A stretch of 64,000 bases of DNA from Begonia masoniana (Eukaryota; Streptophyta; Magnoliopsida; Cucurbitales; Begoniaceae). Each line of letters opens with the position of its first letter. Within the stretch, counting starts at the first letter, position 1. The position numbers and the translations under genes were made by a program. Under the pieces are notes generated by a model, which worked only from the letters and a program-made list of their open reading frames with translations, made no database searches and had not been told where the DNA came from. The stretch lies in contig CM039509.1 in NCBI GenBank assembly GCA_022432975.1, positions 42,070,209 through 42,134,208 on the forward strand. Direction: 5' to 3'. Of this stretch, positions 43,793 through 56,199 are shown piece by piece.

Positions 43793-45264
43793 TCAGCCAT
43801 ACAAGGCTCGCCATGGCTCTTCTTTGTGTTTTGATGTTTCTGATGGATTCCACACGATTCCATCGCTTGAAAAGCCAAGGCAGAGGGAGTTTGCTAAGAG
43901 TTCACCCACCTCGTGAAGAACCTAGCAAAAAAACCAGAGAATTAAGGTAAGATAAAAGAGAACAGGACAGTAGTAGAACTGGAAGAAAAAACATTACTAT
44001 TTTCAAGGATTTTTGTCTGCATTATAACTACATATGGCATTTAAATTCAACCAGAGCAAATTCATAAGTCAAATAGCAAAAGCATTGCGAGTATTAATTG
44101 CTGAGACAGCATGCTTATGGTTCAAGGGATTGTCGAGCTATTTCATGAGCGTGGATTGATGAAAAAAAGAGTAGACAACACTTACTTTGAGATCTTCTCC
44201 TTTGGCTTTATCAGAAACAATTTGACTTATTTGCCCCACGATAACAACAGCTGGGAAGTTTAATACACGGACCAAATGAAGAAAACATGCTAATGGTTCA
44301 TGAAGAATCTGTAATGTAGATGGTGTTTCCTGGGTTCTGGCAATCACATCACGAGTAATATCTGATTCTGGACCTATCCGAACACCATAAAGAGAAACCT
44401 TACTGTCATTTTTTGAGAAAGTTTTGCCTTCCCCCTTAAGTTTTGAGGATGCGACGACAAATGGGGCCAGAATTGTAGGCAACAAGGAAGATGAGGAATT
44501 TTCCCGTGCTAAAAGTGCAAGAACTTCACTTACGGCACAAGCCAAAATGGGAGGTTCACAATATTGCAAGAGCAGCACTGACACCTGAGATTAATGGAGA
44601 CAAAATGTCTCTTAGCCAACACCTCTAAGTCAACTTTAAGTTTAGGAAGTGCTCCCTCCTGATTAAGAGGCTAATGTAGGAGGAGGCGGATAAAAGTACA
44701 ATACAGAAAACCAGAGAATCAAGGAACAATAACATCATTTTGCATAAAAAATAAAAGCTGTAAGCCCTCTATTCTTCGTACACAAGAAACATAATTGAGA
44801 CGTTCGTAAAAATTTAGTCTAAACGATTGAAATTCCGAATCACGAGCATCCATCGAGATAAAATTAAAATGCAAAATCAACCATCCACCTCCAGAAGATT
44901 ACCCAAATTCCTATGCATCAAAACTTAATCACATGAAAAAAGAAAACCTTCTAGGGCAAATGGAGTGAAGTACCTGACAAAACCCCCCTTCATCGAGATA
45001 GTTAATGATGTTCCCAGAGGCCTTGTGATCCCTGATTCCATATCGCTCCAGAGAGAGCTCAAACGAATCCTCCCTATTTAGAAACAGAGGAAACAAAATC
45101 CATCAATTTAGCGATACCGAAAGAAGTGTCGAAAAAGAAATGGCAATGAAACGCAACAGCCGAGTTAGCTTGGAGGAGGAGATAGGGCGAAGAGCTTCCG
45201 AAATGACAGCGGCAATGCCATCTGAATCTCTGAAAAGGAATACAATCTCCGAACCTAGTTTCAT
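43793..45264 (-). CDS. Four-exon conserved plant gene, possibly a proteasome assembly chaperone-like protein
   Basis: Exons on the minus strand: 45158-45264, 44974-45073, 44186-44584 and 43793-43921 (735 nt, 244 residues), joined in frame. The start is the ATG at 45264 (MKLGSEIVFLFRDSD), because the frame upstream has no earlier ATG before a TAA. The first donor (CT/GTTGCG) is weak, so that junction is the least certain; the others are GTACTT, GTAAGT and CAG/TAG acceptors. The protein has an alternating hydrophobic core (ILACAVSEVLALLA, LPTILAPFVV, FPAVVIV) and ends EEPWRALYG. The layout of PTILAPF, then ILHEPLACFLHLVRVLNFPA, loosely recalls PSMG1/PAC1, which helps build the proteasome alpha ring, but this rests on weak resemblance. 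No membrane segment or signal peptide. The frame shows no lesions. Confidence 0.68.
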
Positions 45265-46040
45265 TCTCTCAGGAAACTGGCGAAGATCAGCGTCGACTGT
45301 CGTCGACTCGAGAGCCGGAATTTGCCCAATTGAATCTCTCGCTTCCACCTTGAAACGACGCCGTTACAGTCCAAACTATTATAATCCAGAATGCTCAAAC
45401 TTGTACAAAATCATTATTCATTTTTTCCAAAAAACTCTATCTCTATCCAATGATTTTGAATTTTTTTCTCGTAATTTTTAATTAATTCAAAATTAAAATA
45501 TTTAAATTTTTATTGGCAAACTTTGAATCATTCTTCATTAAATTCATTAATTTTTCTATTTTTGTATTGATATTTAGCTTCAAATAAAAAAATAATAATA
45601 ATAATAATAATGTGATTTACCCTACAACACAACTATCCCGCCCTTGTCCTCTCTTTCAAAAATATATGTTGTCACAATTCTCCGCTATCTTAAATTAAAA
45701 GATATTAATAATCTAAACAAATCACGATGTCAATTAACTACTTCAATGATCATGACATAATCATATATGATGCACTTTATAGATTGAAATTTTAATAATT
45801 CAATGTATTTTTTTCAAAAAAAAAAAATAATAATCGATGAGTTTTATATTGGGGTTGCCAATGTCGACCAATATTCTTTGTATTATTGAATAAATGATAC
45901 GTTTGAATGGATGAATAATTTGGCTAGACAAAGTTGTGTTTCAATGCTATAGCTTGTTACCATTAGGCCTCAGCTTTCTCGGAGAGAATATGATAGTCTT
46001 AATCACACTGGCAGGCTCCCTTCTCAAGCACAATTGAATT
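45265..46040. other. 5' flank of the four-exon gene, AT-rich
   Basis: No gene beyond the 5' region of the minus-strand gene. Contains short A/T and AAT microsatellite runs near 45588-45610 and 45818-45830. Confidence 0.5.
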
Positions 46041-46345
46041 GTCGCCTACTTCTCTTGGCCTCAATGAGTGAAATTTTGGAACATAAAACACCAATAATAT
46101 GGAAACTTTGGTGAGTTTGACCACAATCAAAATGGAGTCATCATTTCCTTTTTTTTGGGCATCAGCGAGTGAAATTTTGGAATACGAGACACCGATGTTA
46201 TGGAAACTTTGGAAAGTTCGACCACAGAACGAAACTCTTGGACTCCATTGCCAATCACAATTGAGCTGTCATTTCCTTCGCTTGGCTTTGGTGAGTGAAA
46301 TTTTGGAAGATGAGGTACCAATGTTATGGAACCATTGGTGAGTTT
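46040..46345. repeat. Three imperfect ~100-120-bp tandem units
   Basis: The motif GAGTGAAATTTTGGAA followed by ACCRATRTTATGGAA and GTTYGACCACA recurs at about 46067, 46169 and 46292. An 80-codon frame spans two units but resembles no protein family I know. Confidence 0.75.
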
Positions 46346-46524
46346 GACAACAAAATAGAGAAAGAAAAAAATCAAATCCAACATTCTTCTACTTTTGTAA
46401 GACTTGTTTCAAGAGTAATGTTTTACTAGGACTTGCCTTTCTATCTCTAGAAACGATAGAGCTTTTCAGCACCACCATCATCGGCATTCAGTCTCGGTCG
46501 ACTAAGGTAGCACTCTACAGAATG

Positions 46525-46660
46525 TACTGCAAAGTATGAAGGAGATGGAGATGAGAGACTCTTTTCTATATACGTAAGAGTTATCGTCACCATTTTTTTT
46601 TAGCTCTTTCTTTTTCTTGTGTTTGTTTTTGATTTTTTGAAATGAAAAATAGCTTCAGTA
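46525..46660 (+). repeat. Dispersed direct repeat, left copy
   Basis: Matches 54450-54605 (shared TTAGCTCTTTCT, GTAAGAGTTAT and GAAATGAAAA in order). The copies lie outside the hAT element on either side, about 8 kb apart. Confidence 0.65.
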
Positions 46661-48451
46661 ACAGTAACGACCTCAAAAATTTATTTTTATTTTTTCTCAA
46701 TTTGAAAATTTAAATTTTTTTTTAAAATTGATTTTCAAATTAGGTTAAATTAGATAATTATAAAACCCTAAAATTTTAAAATACCAAATTAAGAAATCTT
46801 TGAAAAATAGCAAAAATAATTTATTAGGCGGAAACTATAAAACAACTAAATTCAATATTAAACAACCACTAATAAAACCTTATTTATTAAATTGCAAACA
46901 CCAACAAAGTCAATTTAAAATCCACCTGTTAATAAATTATTTAAATTTTATTTGCTAATAAGTCAACAACAATTTGTTAAAAGCAAAAGTTAAATATGAA
47001 ATATCCTTTGAACGATAATGAAATTGAAATAACTTGAAATTACTTTTCTGAACTAACAACAACATTCTTCTTTATATGCTCTACCACCTCTGAAAAATCT
47101 TCGATCAATGTCAATTTATCTTCAGATAAAAACTTACTTACATCACAAAATTAATGCATGAAATAAACTCAGTATGATAAAAACACGTGCATATGAATTT
47201 AATTACATACATTACCTAATTTCATGTTTAAAGTTACATACTGGATGAAACTCATTTTTCATTCTTATCATCCATTCAGACTTTCAGAAACTAACGGTTC
47301 CTTACACCCATAAAATTTCATCAGTCATCTCAATTTATAACCATGCGTTCAGGTTTTCATTAGTCATCTCATATTTTTCGTCAATTTCATTCATTTTCAT
47401 GCATTTATATTCGCATACATAATGTCCAACTATTTTTATCTTTCTACATTGCTATGTCAAATGCCTATACATGCGTGTCCAAGTAAAAATTGTAATTTGA
47501 ACAATAAAATAATTTGAAAGAAAATAATTTAAATATACGCTATGTGATGTAGGACTTATGGCCAAAATATCAAAACCTAATGTTTTTACTTACTTGGATC
47601 CCGAGAATATTTGTCTAGGGGTTTCTCAAAGATCCTTATAATCTTCAACGGCTGTGTAATATTATTGTTGGATATTAATATTTCTTTTTAAACATTTCAT
47701 TCTCATAAGTTAATTATCAAGATTCTTAGAATATTCTTACCTATGTAAATTTGAGTTAGGTTTGTCATGTCCGGATCAATTTGAGTAGATGTGAGTGTTA
47801 GAGCCTAATTGGGTCGAATTAGGTTGAGTCGGGTCCACTTGAATTGGGTGACTGACTTAAATTTATAAAATAGATGAAGTTAGAGGGTGATGTCCAAAAA
47901 TTGAATAAAAGGAAACTCAAGTTCAGGTTAATTTCTTACTTATTCCCACGATTTCATCTATTGTTGCTAGGTAAGGATTTTGTTCACTCTTCAGTTTGGA
48001 CAAGGAGTCGGCCGCCAGGCGCTCCGCCATAGATCGGGTTGCTTACAGTGGAAGTTCAGTGGGTTCAGGGTGCCTTTCTACTTCTTTGTTGGGTTTTCGA
48101 TCGATCCTCGTATGTTCGAAAGATCAAACAAACTGGGCATTAGCGATTTGTGTTTCACTCCCTCATTTGGTTTCTTCTCTGTCTCGATTTATATCTGCTT
48201 GAAGAAGTTTCTCAAAATTCCAAGCTTTCGATGGAGGTTGTCGGATTAACTTGTATTCAGAATATAAAGGAGGCAAATTCTCTAGAAATTATTTGAAAAC
48301 CGACGTCTTAGCCAATCGTTGTTAGGATCGCAACAGAATTATAAACGACATTTATCCATCATTTTCCCTCAATGGAATAAATATGTCATTATGAATCTAA
48401 CAACCAGAAATAAAAAAACAAATATTATAACAATGACATTTTTTATTAGAT
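46661..48451. other. AT-rich intergenic region
   Basis: No supported gene or element. A moderately GC-rich patch at 47980-48250 has two overlapping 68-89 codon frames without recognisable similarity. Confidence 0.5.
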
Positions 48452-48691
48452 TAGAGATGTTAAAGAAGCCGGCCGAGACTGGGAAGGTCCGGCTCACTGA
48501 GTTTGCTGAGCCTAGCGAGCATGACAAGTCTAACGAGTTGACCTCAAAAAGTTTTCAACCTAAACCGGCTCGTGAGCCACGAGCCTAACAAGCGAAGTCG
48601 ACTCGGCCCAACGAGCCTACCGAGCCAAGCTTAATGAGCCGAACATACATAAATAAAATTATTTTATATAAATATTTTTTAAAATTTTAAT

Positions 48692-50381
48692 TATTAAAAC
48701 TATAATAAAAATTTCTTATTGTAATGTTAAAATATGATAGTTAGTCGTTTAAAATAAAATTATTTAATTAATACAAAAATAACACGTAATTATAAAAAAA
48801 TTATTTGAAACAAATATATAAAAAATATAACATTTATTATAAATTTGACACTTGTATCACTACAAATTAGATACATTCCAACTCAGTTAACACCCATCTA
48901 ATTGACAATTACGTGCAAAATGTCAAAAAAATAATTACAAGTTAAAAAAATACTTTAAAATTCAAATTACAATACATCTAAATTTAATGAAAATCTAGTC
49001 TTCAACGTCCAAATTTTTAAAGTTTTCTAGTATTTCGTCTTCTCGATGTTGATTTCTTGTAATGGCGTCATTCCAATCCTTCATACAAGTAAGTTTCTCC
49101 ACGAGGTCGGGTGCAAGTCTTCCTCGGCGTTCATCGTACACGCCCACCTGCACTAAAAGCAAACTTCGATGTTAAAGTCGAGACTAGTGGTGTTAGTAGA
49201 TCACATGCCATTATAGAAAGAATATGATATGTAGTGAAAATTTTTTTTCACCAATCTAAAATATCAAAGTTCTCATAGCAAGAAAATTGATATCGAGTGT
49301 TAAAAAAATATTTAGTTCATTTCACATAGAACTAGAATAAACATTCGTATTTAATTGATTCCAAATATCATGAATACCAAATTGTGGAGCTACAATAGCT
49401 CCACCACTATTACTAGAACTACCATGTGAAGAAGAACGTGAACGACTAATATTAGAATATTTAGATTCATAAGAAAAATATAAACTAATAATTCCATTGT
49501 TATTTAATCACTAGAAAGTCAAGGAGTAGTATGTAAATTAATAGAAATTCTATTAATCATGAAACTTACTCTTCTTCATTTATATCTAAGATCCATTATG
49601 CATGCATAACGAAATATAGGAGAAATGTCAAACTAATATTTTTAAATTTTGTTTCTATTTTATTAAATATATCTCTAAATTCATCTATTTGTCGATATTG
49701 TGTAAAATTACCCGTTAAGTTTATAAAAATTGGGAGAACAAGATGAGAAGTGAGATAATAAATTTTCTAACATTTATTTGTAGCATCATAAAATAGTTTT
49801 AAAAAATCAAGAAATAACTATATTACAACTAGATTTATGAAGATTAATACTTTGTGTTTTCTCATTAATAAAAGCACAAATAACTTTCCAATATGACATA
49901 GTATTTTTCAACATTAAACAAGTTAAATTCCACTATTATACATCGATTTTAATTTTCTTGGTTTAATTTAGGCAGCTTTACAAAAATATCTATATTTTAT
50001 TGTTTTGAATTAATCTATTGATATAAAAAATTACAGATCTAATTAATTTAATATGAGGCAAAATATGTGTCATATCATTTTTAATAACTAAATTTAAAAT
50101 ATGGAAAGACAAATATCATGTGAAAAAAAAAAAAATGTGAGTAGTTTAATTAAAATAATTTTTAAAATGAGGAATAACAATGTCGTTAGCACAAACATTA
50201 TCTAGAGTTATGCTAAATATTCTATTTTTACAGACTATTCTTGCAAATTGTGACAATGGAGTCGATAAATCTAATACCAGGAGGATATTCACAATCACGA
50301 AATCCTAAAATTTTTTTATTTAATTGCCAAGAGTCATAAAAAAAAAAGAAGAAGTTATAACAGCATAGCCTATACATTTAA
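48692..50381. repeat. 1.69-kb tandem duplication inside the hAT, copy 1
   Basis: Near-identical to 50382-52072 along its whole length, from ATTAAAACTATAATAAAA to CAGCATAGCCTATA. Differences are mainly single-base indels in A/T runs plus a poorly matching patch at about 50230-50290 versus 51925-51975. Confidence 0.95.
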
Positions 50382-52072
50382 TATTAAAACTATAATAAAA
50401 TTTCTATTGTAATGTTAAAATATGATAGTTAGTCGTTTTAAAATAAATTATTTAATTAATACAAAAATAACACGTAATTATAAAAAAATTATTTGAAACA
50501 AATATATAAAAAATATAACATTTATTATAAATTTGACACTTGTATCACTACAAATTAGATACATTCCAACTCAGTTAACACCCATCTAATTGACAATTAC
50601 GTGCAAATGTCAAAAAATAATTACAAGTTAAAAAATACTTTAAAATTCAAATTACAATACATCTAAATTTAATGAAATCTAGTCTTCAACGTCCAAATTT
50701 TTAAAGTTTTCTAGTATTTCGTCTTCTCGATGTTGATTCTTGTAATGGCGTCATTCCAATCCTTCATACAAGTAAGTTTCTCACGAGGTCGGGTGCAAGT
50801 CTTCCTCGGCGTTCATCGTACACGCCCACCTGCACTAAAAGCAAACTTCGATGTTAAAGTCGAGACTAGTGGTGTTAGTAGATCACATGCCATTATAGAA
50901 AGAATATGATATGTAGTGAAAATTTTTTTTCACCAATCTAAAATATCAAAGTTCTCATAGCAAGAAAATTGATATCGAGTGTTAAAAAAATATTTAGTTC
51001 ATTTCACATAGAACTAGAATAAACATTCGTATTTAATTGATTCCAAATATCATGAATACCAAATTGTGGAGCTACAATAGCTCCACCACTATTACTAGAA
51101 CTACCATGTGAAGAAGAACGTGAACGACTAATATTAGAATATTTAGATTCATAAGAAAAATATAAACTAATAATTCCATTGTTATTTAATCACTAGAAAG
51201 TCAAGGAGTAGTATGTAAATTAATAGAAATTCTATTAATCATGAAACTTACTCTTCTTCATTTATATCTAAGATCCATTATGCATGCATAACGAAATATA
51301 GGAGAAATGTCAAACTAATATTTTTTAAATTTTGTTTCTATTTTATTAAATATATCTCTAAATTCATCTATTTGTCGATATTGTGTAAAATTACCCGTTA
51401 AGTTTATAAAAATTGGGAGAACAAGATGAGAAGTGAGATAATAAATTTTCTAACATTTATTTGTAGCATCATAAAATAGTTTTAAAAAATCAAGAAATAA
51501 CTATATTACAACTAGATTTATGAAGATTAATACTTTGTGTTTTCTCATTAATAAAAGCACAAATAACTTTCCAATATGACATAGTATTTTTCAACATTAA
51601 ATAAGTTAAATTCCACCTATTATCTACATCGATTTTTAATTTTCTTGGTTTAATTTAGGCAGCTTTACAAAAATATCTATATTTTTATTGTTTTGAATTA
51701 AATCTATTGATATAAAAAATTACAGATCTAATTAATTTAATATGAGGCAAAATATGTGTCATATCATTTTTAATAACTAAATTTAAAATATGACATACAC
51801 ATCTCATGTGAAAAAAAAAAAATCGTGAGTAGTATTTAATTTAAAATAATTTTTAAAATGAGGAATAACAATGTCGTTAGCACAAACATTATCTAGAGTT
51901 ATGCTAAATATTCTATTTTTAACAGAATATTCTTGCAATATTGTTACAATGTATCTATAAATAGTAATACCAGTGTGAGGATATTCACAATCACGAAATC
52001 CTAAAATTTTTTTATTTAATTGCCAAGAGTCATAAAAAAAAAAGAAGAAGTTATAACAGCATAGCCTATAAC
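50382..52072. repeat. 1.69-kb tandem duplication inside the hAT, copy 2
   Basis: This copy continues without a break into the rest of the transposase, so it is the original context. Confidence 0.95.
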
Positions 52073-53692
52073 ATTACGTGCACTCCATAAATCAGAGGTC
52101 ATACAATAGACATTAAAGGGACGTTTGAAAAAATAAAATTAGTTCATTTTTCATATCATTAAACATATTAATAATATCATTTAGGAACAATTTTAAAATT
52201 AGGAATAACATACTCTTTCATAAATTTATCAAATTCATCACTATCGGTGAACGCTAAAGGCAACACGCATTGTGGTGCAAGTTTTGCTATTCCTTCTCTA
52301 ATTTTATTTTGTGAATATAAAAAGTGTCATTACCACTAGCATTCAATAATCTTTGTGTAGAGTCCCTTACTTGCTCATTTAAGTGACATTTTTTATAAGG
52401 TCTACAGAGTGTGCTAGTTGAATTATCGAAAATATATGCATAATTTTTAATACAATAGTTGCATTAAACTCTAAATTTTATTTTTTCACCAATTTTAATT
52501 TATTTCATTACAAAGTATTTCCATACTTTAGACGTTGATACACCTAAGAGACCCATGACACGTTCTCAAGGCAAAGTTCAAAATTTAACTAATCTTTTTA
52601 CTGACTATTGTACTGTTTTTGCAGGTGAAGGCCTAATGGATCATTTGGAATGGAAGCCTACCTCTTAAGACATCGATAAGCCAACCTACATGGTATCATG
52701 AGATACAAGTGAAGAGTCAACTCGAAGTCAAAAGGGAATTTGTATTTCCGGTAGCATCTTTGTGTAATTTTCCATTTTTGCATTTGAATTTGGCATACAT
52801 TGGTCTTTCTTGTTATTTAATCTTTAGTTGCATGTATTAGATTTTTTTGTTAGGTTAGATGAATGTTAGGTTAGTGGTGGTCAAGGTGTGACACACAAGG
52901 ACTTGAATGGCAAACATCAAGAGGCTTGGCCCACTAGGGGAGCGTTCAAGACATGGCTGCGAGCGCACCATCAAGCCTCGATCCATTCCACTTGAGGGCG
53001 CCATTATACAACCTTCAAATTCAAATTTTAAATAAGTCATCAGCTGAATGCTATTCTCATGGGATTAAAAATCAGCCTTGTTGAAGAATAAACCATCTCC
53101 ACCGTCAATTGAAGATAGAAAATCCAAAGCATGCACGGCCAAGATCAACGATTGAGACTCTAATTGTTGCCAAGTTTGTGGTTACTTGGTGACTCTTAAT
53201 CCTCACCTTCTCTTTTCCTATCTAAGACCTTAGGTAGGAAAGAAAAGTTGAGCCAACCAAGCCTTGTGTCATTGTAATTTTCTTTGGAAAATTACATTCA
53301 CTCGAAAGTGCCAAAGTTGCTCTCGTGCTGGTTACGGGTAATCTTTGTTTAACTTATTTGTTTGTTCTTATTTTTAAGTGAAATTTGCAGGTTATATTCA
53401 TCATTCATCCAGTAAGATCATCCCAAGAATTCGTATCAATTGGACATCAATTTATTTATATTTGGGTTGCTTAATTTGGAGGTGCTCTCGGATTTAGCCG
53501 AGAATACCTCATTGTGGGTTTGAACTTTTATTTTGCAGATCCTAAAAGATATTAGATGTTTTGTTCTTTTTTTTTAGGTGAAGAAGTGAGTGTTTGTGCA
53601 GATAATTGTTCTATTGAAAAAACAGAGTTTAATTCTCTAATTTTCTCAATATCATCATCAATATTCTCAATATTATAACCACGTAGATCCAT
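50679..53692 (-). pseudogene. hAT transposase remnant
   Basis: Read on the minus strand: an N-terminus from ATG 53692 (MDLRGYNIENIDDDIEKI), then a gap where a gypsy fragment interrupts. A BED-finger remnant (KVWKYF, CNYC) follows near 52440-52545. The catalytic part has DLWSARN near 52085, ITLDN near 51900 and HMRCVCHILNL near 51800. The C-terminal dimerisation region (MACDLLTPLVSTL, FSAGGRVYDERRGRL) ends LDVED-stop at 50679-50681. Frameshifts and stops are frequent. A second copy of the C-terminal half lies at 48995-50381. Confidence 0.85.
52546..53540 (+). mobile_element. Ty3/gypsy 3'-end fragment inserted in the hAT transposase
   Basis: It opens with a short frame ending a gypsy polyprotein (RPMTRSQGKVQNLTNLF...), the same tail type as TRSQTKAQALSKLF in the gypsy at 62723-64000. 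A 3' untranslated and LTR-like sequence follows. It breaks the hAT between its N-terminus and BED finger. Exact ends and target duplication are uncertain. Confidence 0.6.
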
Positions 53693-54031
53693 AATTATTA
53701 AAAATAAACATTTAAAATAAATTTCAAATAAGAAATCACTAATCCAATTGATCAATAATAGTTTGTTGATGATGTGAATTTATGATCACCTTCAAGTATA
53801 CGAAACCTACAAAAATATTAAATCATACACCTAAAATTAACAACAGTATAAAAATTCATTAAATAAATAAATTATAATATATACCTTATTGAATGAATGG
53901 AAAGAAAGTGAAAATTCGTAAGAACAACAGAGATCGATTGAGCACTAAAATTTGAAAGCAGGAGAATGAGAGACTGAGATAAAATTTGATGAAAAAAATT
54001 GAATTGAGATGAGTATATTGAGAGGATATAT

Positions 54032-54055
54032 GGGGGGGGGGGGGGGGGGGGGGGG
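54032..54055 (+). repeat. Uninterrupted run of 24 G
   Basis: G24 followed by TGGG, near the 5' end of the minus-strand hAT. It can form G-quadruplex structures and is prone to length error in sequencing. Confidence 0.95.
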
Positions 54056-54449
54056 TGGGCACACCTCTATGCAACGGTCAAGAGACTGTTGTTGGGCGCA
54101 CACAACGGTTAAGAGACCATTCCTGGGCGGGCCGGCCAGTGCGAGAACAAGGGGGGTGCTCGCCGGGTCGGCCCGCCCGTTTAACACCACCACTTTTGAT
54201 TGAATTTTTTAACTTTCTTGTAGACATATTAAACAAAATTTTGCCCACTAATTTGTCTGTGAAAAATTCCATAATTCACGTTTTAGAAGTATGTAGATGC
54301 TCTTCACAAGAGCATCCGAAGAGTGTTCAAAGATTGCAACCCCAAAGAACATGTAGAAAAAAAGAAAAAATTTCATGCTTTTCGACAACTGTTTAACATC
54401 ACACAAACCCATTTTTTGTTATAGAATTCATTGAAAAATGAATATTGTC

Positions 54450-54605
54450 TATTACTTCAAAGTATAGACAAGATGGATAGGGAAAACTCTGTTCTATATA
54501 TGTAAGAGTTATTGTAATCAAATTTTCTATTCTCATTTCTCTTAGCTCTTTCTTGTTCTTGTGTTTATTTTTTCTTCTTTGAAATGAAAATAGCTCAATT
54601 AACCA
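54450..54605 (+). repeat. Dispersed direct repeat, right copy
   Basis: Partner of 46525-46660. CTCTGTTCTATATATGTAAG here corresponds to CTCTTTTCTATATACGTAAG there. Confidence 0.65.
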
Positions 54606-55200
54606 ATCTCTTGCATTCATGGTTGCTCAGCAAACTAAGTTGAAAAAAACTTTCATGTGGTACATTTTTTCATTGCGAGCGTGCCTTTAATTTTTTTTTA
54701 TTCAACAATATTTTACCATCTTCATTCTCATTTTGAAGGTTGGACACTTTCAAAATAGGTGGACAATATTTATTTTCGGTTAATTCTATCATAAAAATGG
54801 GATTAGGAGATGTTAAACCAGTCTAAAAATTGATGAAACGTTTTTTTTTCTTTTTATACATTGGTTGGGGTAACTATCAATGCGCAATGTGCTGAAATTT
54901 TTGTAAAATGTTTGTGGAAAATTTTAGAGTCCCATTTGTTTTATTTTTCACAGTCAACAAATTAAGGTAAGCGATTGTTTAATAGGGAAAATAAAGTTCA
55001 AAATTTTTTGAAATACATATATTGTATGCTATTTGTATATTTGGTACTGGTAGCTAGAATAGAAGTGACTTGTTACACTGAAAGTGTTTTAAAGGAGGAG
55101 ATGTGGTGAATTGACACGATTCCACCTGCAAGGGGTCAAGTGTCTACCCATAATAGCAAGTTAGATAAACTAGAACTCTGCTAGGCCGAGAATACCTCAA
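54606..55200. other. AT-rich region, no gene seen
   Basis: No supported feature. The outer limit of the minus-strand gypsy LTR probably lies toward its right end. Confidence 0.4.
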
Positions 55201-55642
55201 AAACCAGCAACGATTTGAAAAGGAAGATGAGATCCAAATGTAACGAAATTTTAAGAGTTTCTTAACATATGTGTGAACAATGTTTTCTCAAATTTTCATG
55301 TCCAAATATTTAGAAACTAAAAAGATATGACAAGAAAATAAGATTCTGTTCGATGAGCAATATTCTTGAAGCTCTTGGCATTACACTCTTCCAAAGAAGA
55401 TGGCAGCAAATGGAAACCGGTTTTGACCACTTTCTTCATGTATCCTACTCTGCAAGAGTAGGAAGAAGGGTGGAGCAATGACTCTTTAAACAACCTTGGG
55501 CTTGAGAGCTCAAAAGAGATACTCCTCCTCAGTTTTGGACCAAACTGAGGCTTACCTCTCACCAATTTCTAGGCGATGCTTCAGCAGACAAAATAGGTTA
55601 TTCTCATTCATTCAACCATTATAATCACCAATAACCATGCAT

Positions 55643-55656
55643 TTATAGACCTAGGG
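55643..55656 (-). promoter_or_regulatory. TATA box in the gypsy LTR-like segment
   Basis: The minus strand reads GGTCTATAAATGCATGG, a good plant TATA context, in the region expected to be the element's 3' LTR. Confidence 0.5.
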
Positions 55657-55726
55657 GTGGCTGGAGATTAGGTTGGGTTTGGGCTGCAAAATGGGGGCCA
55701 AATATTTGGCCATGGTCGATAGGTGC

Positions 55727-56130
55727 TGTAATGACCCCTTATCCCAGCAAGATATTGTCCGCTCTGGGAATTGGGCCGTAGCACAATATCCTCCCCTCAG
55801 GGCTTTGTTTGGCGAGAACTTCCCGGAAGGTCACCCAACTTGGGATTGCTCTTGCCGAAGCACTTTTAACTTCGGAGTTCTTATAGGATCCGTTGTCAAT
55901 TGTGCTCCAAAACGCGTCTTGTTATATTGGGAGGGTCTCTTTACATATGTTTCATTTCCATATACTTCCCCAAGCGATGTGGGATTGTGACGACCCTCTC
56001 TTTACGACCCGGGATTCGCCTATACTCGAGTCCGGGATTCGCCTACACTCGGCTTCGGTCCCGAGGTTTGCCCCGCAACCCGAGGTTTGCCCCACAGTCA
56101 TACTCATACGTGCACATTTGAGTCATCACA
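55727..56130 (-). repeat. Cassandra 3' LTR
   Basis: 404 bp, minus strand TGTGATGACTC...GGGGTCATTACA. 5S-like segment at about 55814-55895. Confidence 0.92.
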
Positions 56131-56187
56131 ATCACCCCCCCTCCGGGGCCCAACGTCCTCGTTGGCCACATTTCCGGTTGGGTACAG

Positions 56188-56199
56188 GCTCTGATACCA
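56188..56199 (-). other. Cassandra primer binding site (tRNA-iMet)
   Basis: The minus strand reads TGGTATCAGAGC. It should be adjacent to the 5' LTR, but solo LTR C now lies between them. Confidence 0.9.

Larger units (their letters stand above)
48452..54192 (-). mobile_element. hAT transposon, degenerate, with internal duplication and nested gypsy fragment
   Basis: The left end reads TAGAGATGTTAAAGAAGCCGG and the inverted right end TGGTGGTGTTAAACGGGCGGG, giving imperfect short TIRs backed by GC-rich subterminal sequence full of GCCCG/GCTCG motifs, as in plant hATs. The flanking octamers (TATTAGAT and CTTTTGAT) match only partly. The transposase is on the minus strand. Without the 1.69-kb duplication and the ~1-kb gypsy insertion the element would be about 3.1 kb, a usual hAT length. 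Confidence 0.75.

Noticed and set aside
47980..48588. Frames of 68-89 codons near the hAT left end
   Set aside because: No similarity, no splice context, and one overlaps the GC-rich hAT subterminal repeats.
55814..55895. A genuine 5S rRNA gene
   Set aside because: The similarity is partial, occurs twice inside LTRs with a TRIM interior, and diverges outside the control region, so it is Cassandra.
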